A program made the translations under genes and the position numbers. From contig NZ_CP069127.1 in the NCBI RefSeq assembly GCF_016811915.1, forward strand, positions 5,404,501-5,468,500: DNA of 64,000 nt. The letters run 5' to 3'. Positions 16,812 through 25,824 of this stretch are shown here, piece by piece. The stretch's first letter is position 1. The number at the start of each line of letters is the position of its first letter. The notes below the pieces were generated by a model. That model searched no databases. It was not told the DNA's origin and worked only from the letters and a program-made list of their open reading frames with translations. Origin of the DNA: Brevibacillus choshinensis. Lineage in GTDB: Bacteria; Bacillota; Bacilli; Brevibacillales; Brevibacillaceae.

Positions 16812-17468
16812 CTATTTCACGTCCGTCTCCGCCGGTGCCTGGGCATTGTCGCCCTGTGCTTCCTCTGCGAATGTCGGATCATACCATTCTACCTTGTGAT
16901 TCTTTTCTATGGTTTCCATCCATTGTCCATAGTGTTCGCTGCGATTCTGATCCGCCAGAACCGATTCGATCTGATCGTGTACCTTATCCAGTGCCGGAGC
17001 AGGCGAACCCATCTGAGCTTTATTCGCTTCGTAATACTTCTGAATTTGCTCCTCTGTGACCGGGAAAGCCTTATCGAGCAATTTGTCCCGTGTCAGCAGC
17101 ACTTCCATCTTTTCACGCAGCTTTTGCTCGTTCATCCCCATGCTGCTCAAATAATCATGGAAGGCTTGATCCGAGCCAATCTGCTGCTTCATCGCATTCA
17201 CTTCTTTGTCCAGATCTTCCTTGGTGACCGATATATTTTGCAGTTTTGCTTCCTGCTTGATTAATGATTGGGCGACAAGTTCATTGACCATCTGTTTTCC
17301 GTAGAGATTTTTCATCTCATCATACAGCTGGTACTGCGTAATGGAGGTATCCCCTGCTTTGACCAGGGTTGGATCGAGGTCCTTTTGACCTGCCTGGTAC
17401 ACTCCCAGTACAACTAGTCCAACCAACAGGATGGATGCCGAGAGAATGGAAACATCAAACTTCTTCAC
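16812..17468 (-). CDS. SurA/PrsA N-terminal-domain chaperone-like membrane protein
   Basis: 218 residues from GTG 17468 (GAGAGGAT upstream). An N-terminal signal anchor, VSILSASILLVGLVVLGVYQA, precedes a charged helical domain of the SurA_N type (AGDTSITQYQLYDEMKNLYG, then EAKLQNISVTKEDLDKEV and LDKAFPVTEEQIQKYYEANK). The rotamase domain found in PrsA is absent and there is no lipobox, so it is probably a chaperone rather than a prolyl isomerase, acting outside the membrane. Single-gene unit with its own terminator. Confidence 0.75.
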   Translation of the reverse strand: MKKFDVSILSASILLVGLVVLGVYQAGQKDLDPTLVKAGDTSITQYQLYDEMKNLYGKQMVNELVAQSLIKQEAKLQNISVTKEDLDKEVNAMKQQIGSDQAFHDYLSSMGMNEQKLREKMEVLLTRDKLLDKAFPVTEEQIQKYYEANKAQMGSPAPALDKVHDQIESVLADQNRSEHYGQWMETIEKNHKVEWYDPTFAEEAQGDNAQAPAETDVK

Positions 17469-17588
17469 GTAGAGATCCTCTCTTTCTTTTTCTTGTCCTC
17501 CAGTATAGACGGAATTTACGGTAGAAAAATGGAATTAGTTTACACAGGTTTTCCACATTTCACTTATTTTAAACCATAGACTCTGTCT

Positions 17589-18011
17589 TTACATGAAGTA
17601 CTTTGCAAAAAGAGAAGTAAGAACGGAGGCAATTACGGGACCCACGACTGCCCAAATTTGCAAAAAGCGCTCCTGCTTTCTTCCTTTATCTCCTTCGATG
17701 ATCTGTGCTAGGTTGTCCTTGTCCGTCTTCTCGTTGTTCAGCAGCTGCAAGATGATGTCTTTCTCTTTGTCCGTTATTCCTGCTTTCATCGCAATTTCCG
17801 TTTGCAATTTCGTTAACGCTTGCACGAGCTCTGCACGCACTTCCTCCATGCGCTCCAAACGATGCTCAATACGTTCCAGCCATTTCGTGGCTACAGTTAC
17901 TTTTCCTTCAAGTGTGTCGATTCGTTCCTCGAATTTATCTAGTCTCTGGTAGATCCGCTGCAAATGATGTTCATTGTACTCTTCCTTGATCTCGTCATTC
18001 TCGGCTGTCAT
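17589..18011 (-). CDS. Coiled-coil protein with C-terminal membrane anchor
   Basis: 140 residues from ATG 18011 behind a strong GGAGGAGG. Residues 10-75 are heptad-rich (LQRIYQRLDKFEERIDTLEG, WLERIEHRLERMEEVRAEL), then a short charged region with ITDKEKDIILQLLNNEKTDK, and a C-terminal hydrophobic helix WAVVGPVIASVLTSLFAKYF. Layout resembles XhlA/DUF-type holin-associated or membrane-tethered coiled-coil proteins, but no phage gene is near. Unknown function; t-SNARE-like topology. Confidence 0.6.
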   Translation of the reverse strand: MTAENDEIKEEYNEHHLQRIYQRLDKFEERIDTLEGKVTVATKWLERIEHRLERMEEVRAELVQALTKLQTEIAMKAGITDKEKDIILQLLNNEKTDKDNLAQIIEGDKGRKQERFLQIWAVVGPVIASVLTSLFAKYFM

Positions 18012-18169
18012 GGGTACACCTCCTCCGTCCTTTGTAATATCTTGTATATGAACAGGAAAAGGTCATTGCTTGTACGCTTACCCGCCTTCCTTCTGCAACC
18101 TACGAAAACAGGCTACGGTTTACCTCCGCTATCAGCCGTACATCCATCCGCCCTGCCTTAAATACGGCT

Positions 18170-18185
18170 CTATTTTTAAAAATAG
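18170..18185. promoter_or_regulatory. AT-rich palindrome upstream of the coat-like gene
   Basis: CTATTTTTAAAAATAG is a perfect 16-base palindrome, 113 bases before the gene at 18299. A CATACATT at about 18233 with AC some 17 bases earlier resembles a sigma-K-type promoter, but this is weak. The gap 18012-18298 holds nothing else recognisable. Confidence 0.3.
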
Positions 18186-18298
18186 GACAAATATCGTAAG
18201 TCATCTGCTCATACCTTGTCTGCCGTTAAATCATACATTGGATTAGCAGGCGAGTAATTCAACTTCTGCAAATTTCAAAAAGGGAAGGGATTAACGCG

Positions 18299-18814
18299 AT
18301 GGATAAAGCAAGTATGGAATCGCTGGTAGGCAGATCCGTCCGCGTGGACAGGGGCGGACCTGAGTCCAGAAGCGGCAAACTTCTGTCGGTTCAGCAAGAT
18401 TACTTTGTTCTTTATTGCGAGAACGAAGGAATCGTATATTACAAGAAAGACCATGTCAAAAGCTTGACCTTGGATTCCCGCGAAGTCTCCGATGTCATTG
18501 AGGCTCCCGTCGAAGGGGAAGCACCACCACCTGTCCTCCAATACTTCGAAGCAGACAGCTTTACGTCCGTTCTCCAAAGCATGCACCTTTACTCCGTACA
18601 AATCAATCGTGGTGGACCCGAAAAAATCGAAGGGGTCATCGTAGACGCAACGGACGACGAAGTAACACTTATTGTCGGTAAAGAAGTAGTCAAAATTCTC
18701 CCCTTCCATATTCGCAACATCAGCTACAGCGCGAAAAACAATAGCAATGAGCAAAACAACAGCAACAGCAGCAGCAGCAAAGGCAATCGCAATAGCAGAA
18801 ATTCTAGACGATAA
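18299..18814 (+). CDS. Probable spore coat-like protein with two RGGPE repeats
   Basis: 171 residues. Two related segments, one starting VRVDRGGPES near residue 14 and one starting VQINRGGPEK near residue 99, each about 45 residues of beta-strand character ending in a YYKKDHVKSL or ILPFHIRNIS strand. They are joined by an acidic linker and followed by a low-complexity Asn/Ser/Arg tail (NNSNEQNNSNSSSSKGNRNS). This resembles coat proteins of Paenibacillaceae and the DUF2642-like beta domain. Function in the spore coat is inferred, supported by the DUF2642-like gene that follows. GGGAAGGGA precedes the ATG. Confidence 0.6.
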   Translation: MDKASMESLVGRSVRVDRGGPESRSGKLLSVQQDYFVLYCENEGIVYYKKDHVKSLTLDSREVSDVIEAPVEGEAPPPVLQYFEADSFTSVLQSMHLYSVQINRGGPEKIEGVIVDATDDEVTLIVGKEVVKILPFHIRNISYSAKNNSNEQNNSNSSSSKGNRNSRNSRR

Positions 18815-18827
18815 TAAAGAAAATAAA

Positions 18828-18859
18828 GGCTCTGCCAACGTCTGGTAGAGCCATATTTT
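18828..18859 (+). terminator. Terminator of the coat-like gene
   Basis: Stem GGCTCTGCCA/TGGTAGAGCC (one G-T pair) with a 5-base loop, followed by ATATTTT. It starts 14 bases after the stop codon. Confidence 0.7.
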
Positions 18860-18905
18860 CTATCACGCGCTGCCCAGAGAAGGACCACGAAGAAAGGAGT
18901 GGCAG

Positions 18906-19079
18906 ATGGTGTTCATTTCGCTTTTCATCATGCTCATTAGCGGAGCCTTGCTGTTTTGGCTGGTTGCACCGCCTGCAGTTCCCCGTTCAGAAGAGAATCC
19001 CCTTCATCCTGAAGAGGGCACCTTGTACCCTCCTGCCGTAAAAGCAGACGATCTCGGACATCTCCACTTGCAGGATTAG
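18906..19079 (+). CDS. Small single-helix membrane protein (57 residues)
   Basis: Reads MVFISLFIMLISGALLFWLV, then APPAVPRSEENPLHPEEG and ending GHLHLQD. AAGGAG lies 7 bases before ATG 18906 and a TAG stop is at 19077. One N-terminal membrane helix and a proline/acidic hydrophilic tail. Placed between two coat-like genes with its own ribosome binding site, so it is probably real and may be sporulation-linked. I recognise no named family. Confidence 0.6.
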   Translation: MVFISLFIMLISGALLFWLVAPPAVPRSEENPLHPEEGTLYPPAVKADDLGHLHLQD

Positions 19080-19144
19080 GAGAAATGCGTTTCTGCAAAA
19101 CGCAAGAAAGTTTACACTTTGCTAGAGAGGAGATTCGCTACCCA

Positions 19145-19813
19145 ATGAATTACCTAGTATCAATGGTTGGAAAAACCGTTGAACTGGACATCAAAGGTTC
19201 AATCAGGCGCATCGGAATCTTGATAGATTTTGGAACAGATGTGATTGTTATCTATGATGGGAACAACTATGTGTACGTTCCCATTGGTCATATCCACAAT
19301 GTGAGACAGTCTCCCATCTCCTTGCCTCATTTACACGAGCCTGACTATGAACATGTTCAGTCAGAGAACGACTTGACCTACCATAAAATTTTGGTTGAAT
19401 CGCAGGGCATGCTTTGCCAAATCTCCCTTTCTAACACACTGTCTCTTTTCGGTTACGTCACCCACGTGCATCAAGACTACTTTGTATTTTCCTCGCCTGT
19501 CCATCACACTCTTTACATTCCCAACTTTCACCTCAAATGGCTGATTCCTTACCCGGATGTCTCAACGCCGTACATGCACCCGCACTTTGTCCATAAGGCG
19601 GAGTCCTCGCCTGTCAAGCTGGCTCGGACTTTTGAAGAGCAAATGAAGCGAATGATCGGCAGCATTGTTGCCTTTGATCTGGGAACCAATCCCGAAATGG
19701 TTGGATTACTGAAAAATGTCAGGAATCAAACCGCTGAGCTCGTCAGCGCCAATCAGAAACGGTTTTACTGGAACATTCATCATATCAAGGCCGCCTACTT
19801 CGCTGACATCTAA
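19145..19813 (+). CDS. DUF2642-like protein, probable spore coat protein
   Basis: 222 residues from ATG 19145; GAGAGGAG lies 12 bases upstream, while the ATG at 19085 has its Shine-Dalgarno almost touching it. Three DUF2642-like beta modules can be seen: MVGKTVELDIKGSIRRIGIL with VIVIYDGNNYVYVPIGHI; a middle one, ESQGMLCQISLSNTLSLFGY with HHTLYIPNFHLKWL; and a C-terminal one, MIGSIVAFDLGTNPEMVGLL with KRFYWNIHHIKAAYF. B. subtilis relatives of DUF2642 are coat or sporulation-associated. A clear terminator follows. Confidence 0.7.
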   Translation: MNYLVSMVGKTVELDIKGSIRRIGILIDFGTDVIVIYDGNNYVYVPIGHIHNVRQSPISLPHLHEPDYEHVQSENDLTYHKILVESQGMLCQISLSNTLSLFGYVTHVHQDYFVFSSPVHHTLYIPNFHLKWLIPYPDVSTPYMHPHFVHKAESSPVKLARTFEEQMKRMIGSIVAFDLGTNPEMVGLLKNVRNQTAELVSANQKRFYWNIHHIKAAYFADI

Positions 19814-19818
19814 CAAGG

Positions 19819-19850
19819 ACGGGACCATGAGAGTACATGGTTCCGTTTTT
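19819..19850 (+). terminator. Terminator of the DUF2642-like gene
   Basis: Stem CGGGACCATG/CATGGTTCCG with a short loop and a run of five T; it begins 6 bases after the stop. Confidence 0.8.
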
Positions 19851-19886
19851 ATTCATCGGATACAATTGTTGTTTTCCCCTACTCTT

Positions 19887-20645
19887 TCATGGTTGAGCAA
19901 CCAAGAAAAATCTGTGTGTAGGAATATCCACGTAGCCCTCCGCTTCGATCCGTTCATGCAGGGCAAGCAGCCTGTCAGCGTAATGCTCCACTGTAAAATC
20001 AGGGATCTGCCACTCGATCGCTTTTACATAATAAATGATCGCACCGATGTCGTAATAACGGGTAAACCCCATCTCTTCCTTTTGCTCCAGGATGCTGAAT
20101 CCTGCCTTTTCCAGCTCATTCACCGCATAGCAAAGGTTCCAGTGCGCATATTGGCCAGAGATGGGGGCGTCGAGCAAGCGATTCAACTCGAGGTTGTCCT
20201 GCCCTCCTACCTGCTGGGTGATGAACTTGCCATCAGGGGCGATGATGCGATGCAATTCGCTCGGCAAGTAAGACTCGTGGCGGTTGATTACCAAATCAAT
20301 AGAATCATCCGCAAAAGGCAGGTTGTCTTCCCCATCTGCTGCAACGACTTCGACGCCTAACGGCTCAAGCCGGTTTCGCGCAACCTCAACATTGGGCGGG
20401 TAGCCTTCTGTCGCTGCCGTCTTTTTTGGAAAGGGCTGCAGCAGGGATAGCAATTCGCCCCCGCCTGTTCCCATGTCCAGCATGGACTGAATTCCCATCA
20501 TCTGCTTGCGTACGAGACTGACGTAATTCCAGGACAAGGGTGCCTCCACCATCCGCCCCGTTCTGGTCAAATAGGAAAAGTCCCAGCCAGCAAAGGGAAT
20601 CTCTTCTTCTTTTCGAAAGGATGCCAACCACTCTTGTTTCTCCAT
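19887..20645 (-). CDS. Class I SAM-dependent methyltransferase
   Basis: 252 residues. Motif I is MLDMGTGGGELLSLL (about residues 55-69), motif II DGEDNLPFADDSIDLVINRH (AdoMet_MtfA/Methyltransf_11 type), then a post-motif HRIIAPDGKFITQQVGG. The N-terminal lid reads FAGWDFSYLTRTGRM. Substrate not identifiable; relatives are annotated only as SAM methyltransferases. AGAGGAG lies upstream of ATG 20645. It is divergent from the multicopper oxidase gene. Confidence 0.8.
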   Translation of the reverse strand: MEKQEWLASFRKEEEIPFAGWDFSYLTRTGRMVEAPLSWNYVSLVRKQMMGIQSMLDMGTGGGELLSLLQPFPKKTAATEGYPPNVEVARNRLEPLGVEVVAADGEDNLPFADDSIDLVINRHESYLPSELHRIIAPDGKFITQQVGGQDNLELNRLLDAPISGQYAHWNLCYAVNELEKAGFSILEQKEEMGFTRYYDIGAIIYYVKAIEWQIPDFTVEHYADRLLALHERIEAEGYVDIPTHRFFLVAQP

Positions 20646-20820
20646 TCTCGCTTCTCCTCTCAGTCGTTACGTCCCGCTTCCAAGCGGGGGAAAACGATCT
20701 CCTCATTCATGAACATGTCTCAGACCTAAGGCGGAGGCAAAATCATGCCTGGGTACGTTTGGGTTCGTGCTGTTCCTCTTTATCATGGAAAGCGAACTTA
20801 TTTTGCAGGAGGAAATACTC

Positions 20821-22944
20821 ATGCCGGATTTTGAAGTGCTCGCAGGGGTCGATCAAGGGCTGTATTTGATTTTTTTTCTTCTCACCTTGCTCCCAGCCCT
20901 TCAGATAAGAACGCTCGTCCATCGCGCTACAGGTGGACCCATGACAAACAGCGCTCGCTGGATCTTGTGCCTTACCGGCTTGGCTTTGCTCGTTGTCCTC
21001 GGACAGTGGGGATCAACTTGGCATCTGTATGAATCCTTTGGCTGGCCGTACATAAAAGACAAGGCACTCGGCTTCTTACCACTCAGCCTCTTCCCCGCGT
21101 TCGTGGCCGCACTGGTCTCTGTCCCTCGGCTGTGGCGCCTCTCTGTTCCACTGGTACCCGCCAAAGGAATGTCTGGATCTGACGCCGCTGAAGAGAAAAC
21201 GAGGCGCCATGAAGCCTCCGCACCCGAAATGATTGTGCCGATACAAGCGTTGTCTCTAGGTGCCTTTCTGGCTGCCACTCTGCAATTTATCCTGCCGTCC
21301 GTCACCTTGCAGAAGGAAATGCTCATGATGGCCTGGGGTGTGCTGCTCGCAGGCTCTTCTGCCCTTTGGATCTGGCAATCCTGGCAGCAGCAGCGTCACT
21401 CTCGCTCGGGTCCCATGCACCGCCCTCATCTGATCGTTCGATTTCTGCAGGGCACCTTCGTTCTCCTGTTCCTCACGGCTTGTTCGCTTGCAGGGCTGAA
21501 CAGCGCGCGAGAAGCAAGCCTGCTTCCCGAACGAATGAGCATGACGAATCATACGGTCGAATCCAAAGCGATGCAAGCGTCTTCAGGCGGCCATGCGCAG
21601 CACGCTGCCGCTGTAACCGTGACGAGGCCTGTAAGTGTGACGGAATTGACCGGGCCGCAAACAGGAGCCCCCGATCGCCGATTTACTCTCACTGCCCAAA
21701 AAGCAAAGATCCTGCTTCCCTCTGGCAAAGTCGTGGAGGCATGGACGTACAATGGTCGCTATCCCGGCCCCGAGCTCCGCGCGAAACAGGGTGAACTGAT
21801 CGAGGTTGTGCTGGAGAACAAGGATATCTCGGAAGGCGTCACGATCCATTGGCACGGCCTGAACGTCCCCAACGCCGAAGACGGCGTAGCCGGAGCCACC
21901 CAGGACGCTGTGCTGCCCGGCGAAAAGCACGTATACCGATTTGTCGCTGAGCAGTCGGGAACATTCTGGTACCACTCGCACCAGCAATCCTCGGTGCAAG
22001 TCAAAAAAGGACTGTTGGGGGCACTTGTGATTGAACCTGCCGCCCAAACGAAACCATCCTCTCCCGTGCTGGACCTCACGCTCGTGCATCACAAGCTGGG
22101 CAGCGGAGGTGGAATTACGCTCAACGGCGACGACGGCCTTTTGAAACAAAAGGTCCTTCCCGGCACATCCGTGCGGTTACGCCTCATCAACGCAGACAGC
22201 TTTCCTGCGAAAGTCCAATTGCAAGGGGCTTCTTTTCAGGTCGCCGCCATCGACGGAAACGAAATCCACGAACCGAATCTGATCGCCAACCAGGCGCTCC
22301 TTTTGGCTGCTGGCGGGCGGTATGATGTCACTCTCACCATGCCGAATGCAAGCGTCTTCCTGGCCCCTTCCAAAACGGACAGTCGCCACGGTCTTTTGCT
22401 CAGTCCAGATGGAACCACAGAAGTGCCTGATCTTCATCCTGACCTCCCGACCTTTGATCCTGCGAGCTATGGAAGTCCGCAGCCACTGCCTTTTGATTTG
22501 GATACCCGCTTCGACCGTGATTATCGGTTAGTCTTCGATGTCCAATTCGGATTCTACGACGGGAAGCTGGATGGATTGTGGACGATCAACGGAAAGGTCT
22601 TCCCTCACACTCCGATGCTGATGGCGAAGGAGGGAGATCTGGTCAAAATGACCTTCATCAATCGCAGCTACATGGATCACCCGATGCATTTGCACGGTCA
22701 TCACATGCTCGTGCTCAGCCGAAATGGCGCCCCCACGACAGGGAGCCCTTGGTGGACAGACACCCTCAATGTCGCTCCTGGCGAGACGTACGAGGTAGCC
22801 TTCCGAGCCGACAATCCCGGCCTCTGGATGGATCATTGCCACAACCTCACTCACGCGGCCATGGGAATGACGATGCACCTGTTGTACGAAGGGGTGACAT
22901 CTCCTTTTCAGATCGGACACCAGACTCGGAATCAACCGGAATAA
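20821..22944 (+). CDS. Membrane-anchored multicopper oxidase
   Basis: 707 residues from ATG 20821 with AGGAGG 7 bases upstream; longer frames lack a binding site. The first about 240 residues hold about six hydrophobic helices, unusual for this family. The cupredoxin part carries all copper sites: IHWHGLNVPNAEDG, TFWYHSHQQSSVQ, HPMHLHGHHMLVL, and MDHCHNLTHAAMGM with the type 1 Cys, His and Met. It oxidises a metal ion or phenolic substrate at the outer face and reduces O2 to water. Possible roles are copper or manganese oxidation. Related to CopA-like/laccase-type enzymes. Confidence 0.85.
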   Translation: MPDFEVLAGVDQGLYLIFFLLTLLPALQIRTLVHRATGGPMTNSARWILCLTGLALLVVLGQWGSTWHLYESFGWPYIKDKALGFLPLSLFPAFVAALVSVPRLWRLSVPLVPAKGMSGSDAAEEKTRRHEASAPEMIVPIQALSLGAFLAATLQFILPSVTLQKEMLMMAWGVLLAGSSALWIWQSWQQQRHSRSGPMHRPHLIVRFLQGTFVLLFLTACSLAGLNSAREASLLPERMSMTNHTVESKAMQASSGGHAQHAAAVTVTRPVSVTELTGPQTGAPDRRFTLTAQKAKILLPSGKVVEAWTYNGRYPGPELRAKQGELIEVVLENKDISEGVTIHWHGLNVPNAEDGVAGATQDAVLPGEKHVYRFVAEQSGTFWYHSHQQSSVQVKKGLLGALVIEPAAQTKPSSPVLDLTLVHHKLGSGGGITLNGDDGLLKQKVLPGTSVRLRLINADSFPAKVQLQGASFQVAAIDGNEIHEPNLIANQALLLAAGGRYDVTLTMPNASVFLAPSKTDSRHGLLLSPDGTTEVPDLHPDLPTFDPASYGSPQPLPFDLDTRFDRDYRLVFDVQFGFYDGKLDGLWTINGKVFPHTPMLMAKEGDLVKMTFINRSYMDHPMHLHGHHMLVLSRNGAPTTGSPWWTDTLNVAPGETYEVAFRADNPGLWMDHCHNLTHAAMGMTMHLLYEGVTSPFQIGHQTRNQPE

Positions 22945-22950
22945 ATCCCT

Positions 22951-22995
22951 AGAGAAGCAGCCTACTGGCATCGTGCACAGGCTGCTTCTCTTCGT
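22951..22995. terminator. Hairpin between convergent multicopper oxidase and VWA operon
   Basis: A 13-base perfect stem AGAGAAGCAGCCT/AGGCTGCTTCTCT (22951-22963, 22979-22991) between the two convergent stops. The T-run is poor on either strand, so it may act as a weak bidirectional terminator. Confidence 0.6.
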
Positions 22996-23007
22996 TGGAT
23001 CGGTGTG

Positions 23008-25824
23008 TCATTTGGTCCTTCGTTTTTTCGCTTCCAGCAGGCGATTGAATGTTTTGTCGGCTGCGTCCGGTTCGTTTGCTGACTCCTTCTGCTGGGAGCC
23101 CTGGCTTCCTTTGGACCTCGGCGTTTTAGCCTCAGCAGCACCCGCAGCATCTGCCGAAAGGACTGGATCGGCACCGCGCTGAATTCCTGAGCGCTTTTCT
23201 CCAAGCCGGGACAATACCTCTTGCCTTCCTGATTCGGTCTGTGCCTGTGGCTTTCGACGCCAGAGGTTCATCGCCTTCGCCCACCAGTGATCCGGGAGCT
23301 GCAGTCTCCTCGCCGCGACATCAAAGGGCCAGAGGAGAGCGGACAGCATGAGCAGCCACTCGCTGATGGATTGCGTGTCCCATTTGTCAGGCAGCCTTCC
23401 CGCAAACGCCTCTGACGGTTTGGCTATCAGTGAGCCTCCCCCCGCCGTCAGCCAGCCTTTCATTTCTATTTCTCCATCACGAGGCATTCCGTACTCCGGT
23501 GAAAAGGCGACCGTCAATCCTGTCGTTTGACTGGCGACGACTTGCCCGCTCTCTTTTTCCGTAATTTGAATCATGTAGGATCCTGGATCGGCTGCCGCAA
23601 ATTCACCAGCCAACACCCCAGGAGCAGTCGGCTTGAGCCGGATGACCTCTCGCTGCATCTCCTGATTGAGCACGATCGCTTCCAGCTCCTGCGGCATAGC
23701 TGCACCCGCTGGTATTGTGACCGTCACTCTTCCAGCAGAACCCTCCAGCTGCGTTTCCGTCTTCCATGTTCCCTCCGTGATCTGAGGCAAGGTCCACGCT
23801 ACGACCTCGTTCCACAGGCGGCTGCTTGCTCCCCAGCTCACCCAATCGGGAGCCCATTTCCCTTCGAGGTCGCTCGTCCATGCTGCTGCCCTGCCTAGGC
23901 CATATTGCCATCGGGCGAGGATCGGATCTTCATCCATGCTGACCAGCTGCATTTCCGCTGTCTGCTTCAATGTCGTGGCGATGTAGGCTCGCAGAGGCGG
24001 CAGCGACTGGCGAAGAGATGACCATCCTCCCACCGAGGCAAGGATCGGCTCCTGCGGCTTTTCCACGATGAATGTCCGGCTGGCCAAAGCTGTTTCTTTA
24101 CTGAAGATTTTAGGTATCGATTCGGCATCTGCCGCAAAGTAGTACCTGCCATTCCCACCATCGGCAATCATCTGCAGCAGCTGTGTGTCCGCATCGTCTC
24201 CTACTGCGACGGTCGAAACCGTGATATTTTCTCCCTTCATCTGTTGGAGAAGACCTGCGTAGTCGTCATTCAGGCCCGATTGCCCATCCGTCAAAAGGAT
24301 CACGTGCTTGCGCTTGGTATTCATCGTCTTTACCCGCTCATAAGCCAGCTGGAGGGCAGGATAAATATCCGTTCCGCCATCCGCGTAGATGCTGCCGATC
24401 TGCTGCTGGATCGTCTCCAGCTTGGTGACGTTCTGGGGAGCAACGACTTCCCAAGGACTGCCGTCAAAGGCGATGACGCCGATCTGGTCCTGTCCGTTCA
24501 TCATGGTGGTAGCACGGATCGCTGCTTCCTTGGCCAGCTCCATTTTGTCCACGCCACGGGCATCGCCTGTCATACTGCCTGATTTGTCGATCACAAGCTG
24601 CAGCCCCAGCGAAGGCAGTTCTTCCTTCCCCCTGAGATCCATATGCACAGGCAGTGCTTCCTCAATCGGGGTCTGGAACCAGCCGCCCATCCCGAAGCTG
24701 TCTGCCCCACCTGTCATGATGAGCCCCATGCCCAGATCGCGGACCGCCGTTCGCATGCGTTCCATGTCCGCATCCCCCATTTGGGTCGCGGATACGTCCG
24801 CCAGCACGATCGTTGCGTATTTTTTGTACCCCTCCATTTCCTTTGGCAGCAGCTTGATGTCCCGTACATCAACACTCATATGGCCTGCTTTCAGTGCATG
24901 GACCAGATTGCTAGCCGCTCCCGGGTGGCCTTCCGTTACCAGCACCACAGGCGCTCCCGCTACTTGTGTGTACGTTGTTGCCTGATTGTTTGCCTGTACG
25001 GTATCCTTTTGCGGCTCGATTTCTACCCGGTAGCGGTGAAAGCCTTGCTGCATGGCCTTTTGCGTGAAGACGAACCGATTTTTCCCCTTCTCGATGGACA
25101 CCGTCTGACTGCCGGCTTCCTGGTTCCCCTCGTACAAGCGCAAAGTCGCTTCGGTAGCCAGCGTGCTCTCGACATCCACACGGATCCCGTATTCTTCTCC
25201 TGCATACAAGCGCTGCGGCATCTGCACAGACGAGAGCACGACTTCGTCTCCCAGCGGCTGCTGCAAAGAAACCGCCTCCACTGCGACACCGCGGTCCACG
25301 GCAAGCTTGGTCTGGCGAGCGGTGTCCCCGCTTGTCGCTATCCCGTCTGTCACGAGGACGACTTTTCCCCGCGCATGACTGGGAATCATCGCTGCGGCGA
25401 GGCGGATGCCATCGGCCAGATTTGTCGCATTGCGGTTCACTTCCACTCCGAGAGGCTGCAGTTCATCTCGCGTCGTCAGCGGCTGATCGACTGCCGCTTG
25501 CCCACCTAAGGAGACGACGGCGTACTGATCCTCTGGCTGCTTCGCGGCGATCGCTTCTCTCAGGAAGGCCGCGATCCTCGGATCATCCTTCATGGAAGCC
25601 GAGCGATCTACCACAAACACGATCGTTTTTGCTTGCACGGGGGTCAAGAGTTGAGTCCCCGCCAATGAAAATACCAGCAACAGGAACACCAGAGACCGCA
25701 GCACAGCGATGATGACTTTCCTTCCGCGGGGCATCTGTTTTTCTTTCTGCCACCAGCGGACCATGACATAGGCGACGGGAAGGAGGAGCAGCAGAGCCAG
25801 TGGCAAAGCAAAATCAATACCCAC
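23008..25824 (-). CDS. Large membrane protein with two VWA domains and a GATase-like domain
   Basis: 938 residues from GTG 25824 (GGAGGG upstream). Two N-terminal helices (FALPLALLLLLPVAYVMVRW and VLRSLVFLLLVFSLAG), then VWA domain 1 with MIDAS VDRSASM (about residue 73), a class I amidotransferase-like domain (GLIMTGGADSFGMGGW), VWA domain 2 with MIDAS IDKSGSM (about 410) and TDGQSGL, and a C-terminal helix. It overlaps its upstream neighbour by 11 bases. Likely an extracellular metal-dependent adhesion or assembly scaffold acting with the MoxR ATPase; function is inference. The C-terminal tail is long, charged and low complexity. Confidence 0.85.
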   Translation of the reverse strand: MGIDFALPLALLLLLPVAYVMVRWWQKEKQMPRGRKVIIAVLRSLVFLLLVFSLAGTQLLTPVQAKTIVFVVDRSASMKDDPRIAAFLREAIAAKQPEDQYAVVSLGGQAAVDQPLTTRDELQPLGVEVNRNATNLADGIRLAAAMIPSHARGKVVLVTDGIATSGDTARQTKLAVDRGVAVEAVSLQQPLGDEVVLSSVQMPQRLYAGEEYGIRVDVESTLATEATLRLYEGNQEAGSQTVSIEKGKNRFVFTQKAMQQGFHRYRVEIEPQKDTVQANNQATTYTQVAGAPVVLVTEGHPGAASNLVHALKAGHMSVDVRDIKLLPKEMEGYKKYATIVLADVSATQMGDADMERMRTAVRDLGMGLIMTGGADSFGMGGWFQTPIEEALPVHMDLRGKEELPSLGLQLVIDKSGSMTGDARGVDKMELAKEAAIRATTMMNGQDQIGVIAFDGSPWEVVAPQNVTKLETIQQQIGSIYADGGTDIYPALQLAYERVKTMNTKRKHVILLTDGQSGLNDDYAGLLQQMKGENITVSTVAVGDDADTQLLQMIADGGNGRYYFAADAESIPKIFSKETALASRTFIVEKPQEPILASVGGWSSLRQSLPPLRAYIATTLKQTAEMQLVSMDEDPILARWQYGLGRAAAWTSDLEGKWAPDWVSWGASSRLWNEVVAWTLPQITEGTWKTETQLEGSAGRVTVTIPAGAAMPQELEAIVLNQEMQREVIRLKPTAPGVLAGEFAAADPGSYMIQITEKESGQVVASQTTGLTVAFSPEYGMPRDGEIEMKGWLTAGGGSLIAKPSEAFAGRLPDKWDTQSISEWLLMLSALLWPFDVAARRLQLPDHWWAKAMNLWRRKPQAQTESGRQEVLSRLGEKRSGIQRGADPVLSADAAGAAEAKTPRSKGSQGSQQKESANEPDAADKTFNRLLEAKKRRTK

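Noticed and set aside
16812..17468. Calling this gene PrsA
   Set aside because: No rotamase domain and no lipobox, only the N-terminal SurA-like helical region.
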